Assembly: GCA_006226965.1 (NCBI GenBank)
Contig: SBGQ01000114.1
Coordinates: 1-36,008, forward strand
DNA length: 36,008 nucleotides
DNA from: a bacterium
GTDB taxonomy: Bacteria > Bacteroidota > Rhodothermia > Balneolales > M1805
Direction: 5' to 3'
The translations under genes were made by a program, and so were the position numbers. The notes beneath the pieces were generated by a model that had not been told where the DNA came from, ran no database searches, and was given only the letters and a program-made list of their open reading frames with translations. The number at the start of each line of letters is the position of its first letter. Position 1 is the first letter of the stretch. Below, in pieces: positions 1 through 6,852 of the stretch.

Positions 1-98
1 GCCATCAGCCATCAGCCATCAGCCATCAGCCATCAGCCATCAGCCATCAGCCATCAGCCATCAGCCATCAGCCATCAGCCATCAGACATCAGCCATCA
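1..98. repeat. Tandem heptamer repeat, 14 units of GCCATCA
   Basis: Fourteen uninterrupted copies of the 7-bp unit GCCATCA. Only unit 13 (positions 85-91) differs, reading GACATCA. The array touches the left edge of the window, so it may be longer. The unit is not a multiple of three, no ORF crosses the array, and it ends 69 bp before the first gene. It looks like an intergenic simple-sequence repeat that can change copy number by slippage. There are no spacers, so it is not CRISPR. Confidence 0.97.
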
Positions 99-167
99 AA
101 AAAAACAGCAAAAAATCTTACACCAATTCATTTAAAATCTTTGTACTCTTTGATGTTACCGGTATAA

Positions 168-881
168 ATGAATGTGAATTTTATGCTAAGTAAGCTCAGT
201 ATTTTACCCCAACCCGACGATGTAACCTGTGGCCCGACATCGCTTCATTCGGTGTATAAATTTTTGGGCGAAGAAATAAATCTGCAAGAACTCATACAAC
301 AAATTGAAATGTTGGAAGGCGGCGGAACTTTAGCCGTTTATTTGGGAATTGATGCCATAAAAAGGGGTTACAAAGCAACTGTTTATTCCTACAATCTTCG
401 CATCTTTGATCCGTCTTGGTTTAGTTTCGATAGTGATCAACTCATCGATAAATTGGAAAAACAATTGGAATACAAAGACGGAAAACGGTTCAAAAAGACT
501 TGCGGAGCCTATTTGGAATTTCTTAAAACAGGCGGGAAATTAAAATTCGATTTACTTGAACCTCAACTTATTAAACAATACACGGAAAAAGGAATTCCGG
601 TTATTGCGGGATTGAGTTCAACCTATTTATACCCTTCAAAACGAGAATTCGAAACCAGAAATAATAAAATTGATTACGACGATGTGCGAGGCGAACCAAC
701 CGGGCATTTTGTGGTGGTGAAAGATATCAACGAAAAAGAAGTTTGGATTGCTGATCCATATAATCAAAATCCATATAACTCAATCGACAGGGAATATCGA
801 ATTCCGGTACAACGTTTTATAAACTCAGTAATGCTGGGTGTAATCACTTATGATGCTAATTTATTAATCATCGAAAAATGA
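168..881 (+). CDS. C39-like papain-fold cysteine peptidase domain protein
   Basis: First gene of a four-gene operon. The protein (237 aa) has the layout of the peptidase C39-like family: an oxyanion-type Gln15 and probable nucleophile Cys21 in the segment QPDDVTCGPTSLH, then His180 in GEPTGHFVVV and Asp196 in WIADPY, giving a Cys-His-Asp triad. There is no signal peptide, transmembrane segment or ABC transporter domain, so it is a stand-alone cytoplasmic enzyme rather than a bacteriocin exporter. It overlaps the ATP-grasp ligase gene by 4 bp (ATGA). Next to amidoligases it could trim, hydrolyse or transfer a peptide product, which is inference. An in-frame ATG at 183 is an alternative start. 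No clear ribosome binding site is visible, as is usual in Bacteroidota. Confidence 0.82.
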   Translation: MNVNFMLSKLSILPQPDDVTCGPTSLHSVYKFLGEEINLQELIQQIEMLEGGGTLAVYLGIDAIKRGYKATVYSYNLRIFDPSWFSFDSDQLIDKLEKQLEYKDGKRFKKTCGAYLEFLKTGGKLKFDLLEPQLIKQYTEKGIPVIAGLSSTYLYPSKREFETRNNKIDYDDVRGEPTGHFVVVKDINEKEVWIADPYNQNPYNSIDREYRIPVQRFINSVMLGVITYDANLLIIEK

Positions 882-2350
882 GAAGAATTATTGTAGTCAA
901 CCAGGAAAAAGACTGGATTTTCAAACATATAAAAGACGTAGAAGTTGTAATCGCTAAAGATTATTTACTCAATCAGGTTTGGGCAGATGCCAAAAATGTG
1001 CAAGTCTTTAATCTCAGCAAAAGTTACTCTTATCAAACCAAAGGATATTACGTTTCGTTGCTTGCCGAAGCCCGAAATCATAAAGTAATTCCAAGTGTAA
1101 CCACCATTCAGGACATGAAATCGAAATCGGTGGTTAAAGTTTTATCAAACGATTTGAACGAACTCATCCAAAAAAGCCTCAAAAACATTAAAGCTGATGA
1201 ATTTGTTCTGAGTATCTATTTCGGGAATAATTTAGCAGCTCAACATCAGAAATTAGCGCGTGAATTGTACAATTTATTTCGCGCTCCTTTCCTTAGAGCC
1301 CGATTTAAGCGCATTGCAGATAAATGGATTTTACAAACGATTGTGCCCATTGCATCTGATGACATTCCTGATAACCACATCGATTTCTTGCAGGAAAAAG
1401 CCGTTGAATATTTTAAACGTGACCGATATTTCTACAACAAAAAAGATACTTCGGTGTACGATTTAGCCATTTTGCAAGACCCAACAGAGAAGGCACCTCC
1501 ATCAAACAAAAAAGCTTTAGATAAATTCATTTCCGTTGCAGAAAACATGGATTTTTATGTGGATTTAATCACTAAAGACGATTACGCTCGAGTTGGTGAA
1601 TACGATGCTTTGTTTATTCGTGAAACCACATCGGTAAACCATTATACCTACCGATTTGCTCGCCGTGCCGATGCGGAAGGGATGGTTGTTATGGACGACC
1701 CAATTTCTATTATGCGATGTGCAAATAAGGTGTATTTGAATGAAGCGCTCACTATTGCCAAAGTCCCGATTCCTAAAACGGTAATACTTCAAAATGATAA
1801 AACTGACGAGTTGATTAAACAAATCGGTTTACCATGTGTGCTTAAAGTGCCTGATTCAAGTTTTTCTTTAGGAGTGAAAAAAGCCGAAACGGAATCTGAT
1901 TTAAAAAACATTGTAACTAAAATGTTGGATGAGTCTGATTTAATTATTGCTCAGAAATACATGTATTCACCGTTTGACTGGCGAGTTGGTGTAATAGATG
2001 GTCAGCCGCTGTATGTGTGTAAATATTTTATGGCTCGCGGACACTGGCAGATTTATGATTGGAGCGCAAAAAAGAATCAGGAAGCAGGTGAGTTCGAAAC
2101 TTTGGCAGTTGAAAATGCACCAAAACATATTGTAGAAACAGCTGTTCGTGCAACCAAGCTAATCGGAAACGGACTTTACGGCGTTGATATCAAAGAAATT
2201 GACGGAAAGGCGTACGTAATCGAAATAAATGATAATCCGAATATTGATGCAGGTGTGGAAGACAAAGTGATTGGTGATGCCATTTATGAAACTATCATAG
2301 GTTCTTTCAAGAAACGTCTAGACCATCGCATGCATTTGAAGAATAAATAA
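878..2350 (+). CDS. RimK-like ATP-grasp ligase with RLAN-type N-terminal domain
   Basis: A 490-aa protein. The C-terminal half (about residues 270-475) is an ATP-grasp ligase of the RimK type. A nucleotide-binding strand reads LKVPDSSFSLGVKKAE, and the metal-binding motif EINDNPNIDAG lies at about residues 447-457. The N-terminal half (about 1-190) matches my recollection of the RLAN domain that is fused to RimK-like ligases in peptide- and amide-forming systems. The reaction expected of the family is ATP-dependent ligation of an amino acid to a carboxylate through an acyl phosphate. It overlaps the C39-like gene by 4 bp and the GCS2 gene by 1 bp (TAATG), so translation is probably coupled. 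At 490 aa it is much longer than E. coli RimK (about 300 aa) and should not be named rimK. The substrate is unknown. Confidence 0.85.
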   Translation: MRRIIVVNQEKDWIFKHIKDVEVVIAKDYLLNQVWADAKNVQVFNLSKSYSYQTKGYYVSLLAEARNHKVIPSVTTIQDMKSKSVVKVLSNDLNELIQKSLKNIKADEFVLSIYFGNNLAAQHQKLARELYNLFRAPFLRARFKRIADKWILQTIVPIASDDIPDNHIDFLQEKAVEYFKRDRYFYNKKDTSVYDLAILQDPTEKAPPSNKKALDKFISVAENMDFYVDLITKDDYARVGEYDALFIRETTSVNHYTYRFARRADAEGMVVMDDPISIMRCANKVYLNEALTIAKVPIPKTVILQNDKTDELIKQIGLPCVLKVPDSSFSLGVKKAETESDLKNIVTKMLDESDLIIAQKYMYSPFDWRVGVIDGQPLYVCKYFMARGHWQIYDWSAKKNQEAGEFETLAVENAPKHIVETAVRATKLIGNGLYGVDIKEIDGKAYVIEINDNPNIDAGVEDKVIGDAIYETIIGSFKKRLDHRMHLKNK

Positions 2351-3579
2351 TGAGCAATAAAAAATCGGAATTACATTTATTTGAAGGGTATGGTCTGGAA
2401 TGGGAATACATGATAGTGGATGCTATTTCACTAGATGTGCGTCCAGTTGCCGATGAATTGTTTAAATCAGTAACCGGAGATTTTGACTCGGAATACATCA
2501 ATAATAAGTTCGCTTGGTCAAACGAGTTAGTAAATCACGTTGTTGAGATTAAGACGAACGGCCCAAGGAGTAATGTAAAAAATCTGGCTTCTGAAGTGCA
2601 CGAAAACGTTCGTGAAATTAATGCTGAATTGGAAGCATTTGGAGCTCGTTTAATGCCGACAGCCATGCATCCGTGGATGAATCCGTTCAAAGAGACTAAG
2701 TTATGGCCCCACGAATTCAGTGAGATTTATCAACTTTACAACAAAATATTTGATTGTAAAGGGCATGGTTGGTCAAACTTACAAAGCCTGCATATCAATT
2801 TACCTTTTCAAGGTGATGCGGAATTTGCTAAGTTGCACGCCGCCATACGTTTGGTTTTACCCATTTTACCTGCAATTGCGGCATCTTCACCTTTTATTGA
2901 AGGGCACAAAACGGGTTATTTTGATTCAAGGTTGGAAGCTTATCGTCAAAATCAAGCCCGAATCCCGAGTTTGACAGGCAAAGTAATTCCTGAGCGAGTG
3001 TTCTCAAGAGCTGATTATCAGGCTGTTATTTTTGATCCGATTTTGCAAGACATTAAATCGTACGACACAGACCATATTCTGGATAGGCATTTTTTAAATT
3101 CAAGAGGAGCTATTGCTCGGTTTGATAGAAATGCAATTGAAATTCGATTGTTGGATATTCAGGAATGTCCGCGAGCAGATGTAGCTGTTTTTGTAGCGGT
3201 TACATCAGTTTTGAAGTTGATGATTTTAGAACGTTGGGCTGACTTTTCAACTCAAAAAGAGTTCTCAGAAGATGAATTGTTGCCGATTTTATTGCAAACA
3301 ATCCATGATGGAGAATTTGCAGTAATCAAACATCCGGCATATTTACGAGCATTCGGATTAGAAAAAGATGAAGCAACCGCTGCTGAGTTATGGCAACATT
3401 TGTTTGAAGTTTTTAAGCCGGCATTATTTGATCATCACGTAGAAGATTTAAAACATATCCTAGAACAAGGTAGTTTGAGTACTCGTATGTTAAAACATGT
3501 CGGAAAAGTGGATAGATCCGGTTTGTATAATTTATACGATAGACTTACAGATTGTCTGTCAAATAATACACTACTATAG
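2350..3579 (+). CDS. Carboxylate-amine ligase, GCS2 / COG2170 family
   Basis: A 409-aa protein resembling glutamate-cysteine ligase family 2 (YbdK-like, glutamine-synthetase fold). It opens with the metal/ATP-binding strand EGYGLEWEYMIVD. Family-like segments follow around NLQSLHINLPF and ARFDRNAIEIRLLDIQECP. Members join glutamate or another acidic amino acid to an amine using ATP. It starts within the stop codon of the ATP-grasp gene and ends 3 bp before the MFS gene, so all four genes are probably one transcript. Together with the ATP-grasp protein it could make a glutathione-like or gamma-glutamyl product, but the partner is not GshB-like, so a distinct metabolite is more likely. The family is well supported; the substrate is unknown. 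Confidence 0.85.
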   Translation: MSNKKSELHLFEGYGLEWEYMIVDAISLDVRPVADELFKSVTGDFDSEYINNKFAWSNELVNHVVEIKTNGPRSNVKNLASEVHENVREINAELEAFGARLMPTAMHPWMNPFKETKLWPHEFSEIYQLYNKIFDCKGHGWSNLQSLHINLPFQGDAEFAKLHAAIRLVLPILPAIAASSPFIEGHKTGYFDSRLEAYRQNQARIPSLTGKVIPERVFSRADYQAVIFDPILQDIKSYDTDHILDRHFLNSRGAIARFDRNAIEIRLLDIQECPRADVAVFVAVTSVLKLMILERWADFSTQKEFSEDELLPILLQTIHDGEFAVIKHPAYLRAFGLEKDEATAAELWQHLFEVFKPALFDHHVEDLKHILEQGSLSTRMLKHVGKVDRSGLYNLYDRLTDCLSNNTLL

Positions 3580-3582
3580 TAA

Positions 3583-4818
3583 ATGAGTATTTCGGCTTAC
3601 TCCGATGTTATTCGGAACATCCCGTCTTTTAGAAGGTTGTGGCTGAGTCAAATTGTTTCAAATTTTGGGGATTGGGTTGGATTATTAGCCATATATGCCA
3701 TTATTCAGCAATTTGGGCAATCTCCGTTTTTGCTGGGTTTAATCATCATCGTTAAGTTGATGAGCTTCGCTTTTTTCTCGCCAATCGCAGGTTATATTAC
3801 AGATGCGTATAATCGTAAAATGGTTATGTTTTGGTCGGATATAGCTCGTGCTGTTATTGTAGCCGGATTTATGTTAGTGAACTCAAAAGATGTAATATTC
3901 CTAACGTATGTGTTAATAGCTCTGCAAATGTTTTTTTCAGCCATGTTTGAGCCGGCAAAGTCTTCAACTGTTCCGGTTTTATTAAAAGGAGAAGATTTAG
4001 TTACAGGAAATATTATCACCAGCTTCTCTTGGAGTGCCATTTTTACAATCGGAATGGCTGTAGGCGGTATGTTAACGGAATGGTTTGGTTTCCATTGGGT
4101 TTTTGTGATTAACGTAATCACTTATTTAGTTTCTGCTTACTTTGTTTACCGAATTGAAATTCCTGAAAGCGCAGCACGTCAAAAAGAACATGTTTTAGAG
4201 AAAAAGCCGATACAAGATATAATAAATGGTTTCAAGTATTTAAAGAATCATCCCAAAGTTGCCCGTCCGGCATTAGCAAAAGCAACATACACCTCATTCA
4301 TGGGCGGACTCCTGTATCTCATCATATTGTATTCAGAAGATGTATTGTTGATGGGGAGTTTAGGCGTCGGGCTGATTTATTCTGTCCGTGGATTAGGAAC
4401 AGGAGTCGGACCGATTTTGGGACGAAAATGGTTCACTAACCATGAAAAATGGCTGAGTTTAATTGGATTCAGCATGATGATGGGCGGTTTCTTTTACTTT
4501 TGGATGGGTTTATTTCATTCCATTATTGTGGTGTTATTATTGGCTTTTATTGCCCATCTAGCTACGGGTTTTAATTGGGTAATGAGTACTGTTTTAGTAC
4601 AGCAGCGAACGGAACATGAGTTTATGGGACGAGTGTTTAGCTTTGAATGGCTCATGTTTAATATGAGTCAGTCGCTTTCCGTTTTTTTTGCATCCATGAT
4701 ATTAGAACACAAATGGTTGGATATTAACCAAACGATGATGCTTTTTTCTTGTTTATTGATTATAAACGGTATCTGGTGGTTGTTTTTAGTAGGAAAACGT
4801 GATGAGAAAGAGAGTTAA
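3583..4818 (+). CDS. MFS transporter, DHA3-like exporter
   Basis: A 411-aa integral inner-membrane protein with about 11-12 hydrophobic helices. The N-terminal half carries the drug-exporter-like pattern SNFGDWVGLLAIYAI followed by the loop motif GYITDAYNRKMVM, as in DHA3-type exporters (EntS/macrolide efflux group). It starts 3 bp after the GCS2 stop codon and is the last gene of the amidoligase operon. The context suggests it exports the product of the two ligases. It is convergent with the next small membrane-protein gene, with only 4 bp between them and no visible terminator hairpin. The family is clear; the cargo is inferred from position only. Confidence 0.88.
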   Translation: MSISAYSDVIRNIPSFRRLWLSQIVSNFGDWVGLLAIYAIIQQFGQSPFLLGLIIIVKLMSFAFFSPIAGYITDAYNRKMVMFWSDIARAVIVAGFMLVNSKDVIFLTYVLIALQMFFSAMFEPAKSSTVPVLLKGEDLVTGNIITSFSWSAIFTIGMAVGGMLTEWFGFHWVFVINVITYLVSAYFVYRIEIPESAARQKEHVLEKKPIQDIINGFKYLKNHPKVARPALAKATYTSFMGGLLYLIILYSEDVLLMGSLGVGLIYSVRGLGTGVGPILGRKWFTNHEKWLSLIGFSMMMGGFFYFWMGLFHSIIVVLLLAFIAHLATGFNWVMSTVLVQQRTEHEFMGRVFSFEWLMFNMSQSLSVFFASMILEHKWLDINQTMMLFSCLLIINGIWWLFLVGKRDEKES

Positions 4819-4822
4819 TCTC

Positions 4823-5050
4823 TTAATGATTTTCAGGAGATGCTTTTGCTTTTGATGAAAAGGCGAATCGGTAAATCAAGAATAAAATCACAATAATTAA
4901 AACGGTGAATCCTACAATTCCGGCAACAGCATAAACAAGAATAGGGACTAAAGCAGCGACAAGAGTAGTAACTAAATATTGAACTGGATTGGAGTAAAAG
5001 CTGTATGCGTTAAATAAAGACCAGAGAAAACGTAAAATTCGAGCTGCCAT
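4823..5050 (-). CDS. Small hydrophobic membrane protein of unknown function
   Basis: A 75-aa protein with an amphipathic N-terminus (LRFLWSLFNAYSF) followed by a long hydrophobic stretch (about residues 27-65) that can form one long or two short membrane helices, and a short charged tail (SSKAKASPENH). It starts at an ATG, has its own upstream gap of about 130 bp towards gabD, and is convergent with the MFS gene. I recognise no family. The hydrophobic pattern and clean boundaries support it as a real gene, but it could be specific to this lineage. Confidence 0.6.
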   Translation of the reverse strand: MAARILRFLWSLFNAYSFYSNPVQYLVTTLVAALVPILVYAVAGIVGFTVLIIVILFLIYRFAFSSKAKASPENH

Positions 5051-5184
5051 ACTAATACAGATTGATGTGTTTTTGCACAGTTACGACAGAGTTTTCATAA
5101 AGATTCGTTCGCCATCTACTAATTCAAATAAAAATAAACCAGCATTTGTATTTTACTCGGAACTTAGATTTTAAACCATTTACT

Positions 5185-6615
5185 ATGCTTAAAACTCAGG
5201 CTTATATCAACGGAAAGTGGACAAATGCCGAATCCGGGAAACAATTTTCTGTACTCAATCCGGCAACAAAAAAAGAGATTGCACAAGTTTCTGATTGCGA
5301 TGAAAAAGAGATTCAACAAGCTATAGAATCGGCTCATAATGCTTTTAAAACTTGGAAAAACACATCAGCGGGTGAACGAGCCAATTTGTTGCGTAAATGG
5401 TTCGATTTGATGATACAGCATAAGGATGAATTGGGAAATATTTTAGCCTTGGAAGCCGGAAAACCTTTACAAGAAGCTATAGGTGAGGTTGTTTACGGTG
5501 CCAGTTTTATTGAATGGTTTGCAGAAGAAGCTCGCCGAGCTTATGGTGATATAATTCCGGGACATCAAGCAAATAAACGTATTCAGGTCATACGTCAGCC
5601 AATTGGTGTTACAGTAGCAATTACACCTTGGAATTTTCCCAATGCTATGATTACACGAAAAGTAGGAGCAGCATTGGCAGCAGGTTGCACGATGATAGTG
5701 AAGCCATCGGAAGAAACGCCCTTATCCGCTTTGGCTATGGCAGAATTAGCAGAAAAAGCCGGTTTTCCAAGCGGTGTATTGCAGTTTGTAACAACTTCGA
5801 ATGCTAAACTGTTTGGTGAGATTGTAACGGCTTCATCAATAGTAAAAAAGATTTCGTTTACAGGTTCCACGCAAGTGGGTAAGTGGTTGATGGAAAAAAG
5901 TGCAGGAACACTAAAGAAGCTGTCGCTCGAGTTAGGAGGAAATGCCCCGTTTATTGTTTTTGATGATGCTGATTTAGAAGCTGCAACGGACGGTGCTTTA
6001 GCGTCAAAATTTAGAAATAATGGACAGACTTGTGTCTGTGCAAACCGAATTTTTGTTCAGGAGGGTATTTATGATGCTTTTGTGAAACGATTCACAGAGA
6101 AAGTTAAAGCTCAAAAAGTTGGAAATCCGTTTGATCAGGGTGTTTCAATCGGTCCGTTAATCAACTACAAAGCAGTTCAGAAGGTAAGTAGGCTTATAAC
6201 GGATGCAACAGATAAAGGAGCATCAGTAATTTGCGGCGGAACTTTAATTCAAGGTGAGGGACATTTTTTTGAACCGACGGTTATAACGAAAGTGAACGCT
6301 ACAATGGAGATTGCTCATGAAGAAATTTTTGGGCCAATTGCACCGATTTTTTCATTTAAAACAGCAGAAGAAGTGATTGAAAAAGCAAACGATACTTCAG
6401 CTGGTTTAGCGGCTTACATATATGCTTCGAATTACAAAACGATTTATCAGGTATCGGAAGCTTTAGAATATGGAATGGTAGGCGTAAATACTGGAATGAT
6501 TTCAACTACTGTTGCACCGTTTGGAGGCGTAAAAGAAAGTGGTTTTGGAAGGGAAGGTTCTAAATATGGAATGGATGAATATCAGGTGATGAAATATATT
6601 TGTTTGGAAGTTTGA
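5185..6615 (+). CDS. gabD: Succinate-semialdehyde dehydrogenase (GabD-type)
   Basis: An aldehyde dehydrogenase of 476 aa from the ATG at 5185. The frame stays open upstream to a TTG at 5146, but the ATG fits the family N-terminus (TQAYINGKW). It oxidises succinate semialdehyde to succinate with NAD(P)+ in the cytoplasm, the last step of the GABA shunt. Visible features are the cofactor-binding segment TPWNFPNAMITRK, general-base Glu249 in LELGG, and catalytic Cys283 in GQTCVCANR. The second cysteine (Cys285) of the CVC pair is present; in some SSADHs it forms a redox-switch disulfide. The segments EWFAEE, IPGHQA and FGREGSKYG are characteristic of E. coli GabD. It is monocistronic here. A related short-chain semialdehyde as substrate cannot be excluded. 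Confidence 0.9.
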   Translation: MLKTQAYINGKWTNAESGKQFSVLNPATKKEIAQVSDCDEKEIQQAIESAHNAFKTWKNTSAGERANLLRKWFDLMIQHKDELGNILALEAGKPLQEAIGEVVYGASFIEWFAEEARRAYGDIIPGHQANKRIQVIRQPIGVTVAITPWNFPNAMITRKVGAALAAGCTMIVKPSEETPLSALAMAELAEKAGFPSGVLQFVTTSNAKLFGEIVTASSIVKKISFTGSTQVGKWLMEKSAGTLKKLSLELGGNAPFIVFDDADLEAATDGALASKFRNNGQTCVCANRIFVQEGIYDAFVKRFTEKVKAQKVGNPFDQGVSIGPLINYKAVQKVSRLITDATDKGASVICGGTLIQGEGHFFEPTVITKVNATMEIAHEEIFGPIAPIFSFKTAEEVIEKANDTSAGLAAYIYASNYKTIYQVSEALEYGMVGVNTGMISTTVAPFGGVKESGFGREGSKYGMDEYQVMKYICLEV

Positions 6616-6802
6616 AGTTGAATTTTTGAAATGAAAAGTTCAAAATATTGTGTCGTTTGAAAATAAGAACTGCAAGTAGCTACATTTTAATGTTATAGTA
6701 GTTAAGATATTGAAGTGAGTAGTATTAAAACAACATCAGTTCTTTGTGTAATTAAAAGAATTGATACTCAGCCATAAAGTTTTCAAGAATCAATAAACAA
6801 AA

Positions 6803-6832
6803 AAGGGTGATATCCAGAAGGAAATCACCCTT
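6803..6832 (-). terminator. Rho-independent terminator of the propeller-protein operon
   Basis: Perfect 9-bp stem AAGGGTGAT (6803-6811) / ATCACCCTT (6824-6832) with a 12-nt loop. Read on the minus strand the stem is followed by TTTTGTTTATTG. It lies 20 bp beyond the stop codon of the T9SS propeller gene, which is the expected place. On the plus strand an A-run follows the stem, so it should act only on minus-strand transcription. Confidence 0.85.
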
Positions 6833-6852
6833 AAAAAAGAATAGGAATGGAA

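Noticed and set aside
1-98. Possible CRISPR array
   Set aside because: The 7-bp units are directly adjacent with no spacers, so it is a simple tandem repeat.
131-167. TAnnTTTG promoter before the amidoligase operon
   Set aside because: TACTCTTTG has a three-base gap instead of two, and the -33 element is unclear, so no promoter is called.
878-3579. Plain glutathione biosynthesis (gshA/gshB)
   Set aside because: The ATP-grasp protein is RimK/RLAN-like and not GshB-like, and the linked C39 and MFS genes are unexpected for glutathione synthesis. It is not excluded, but it is less likely.
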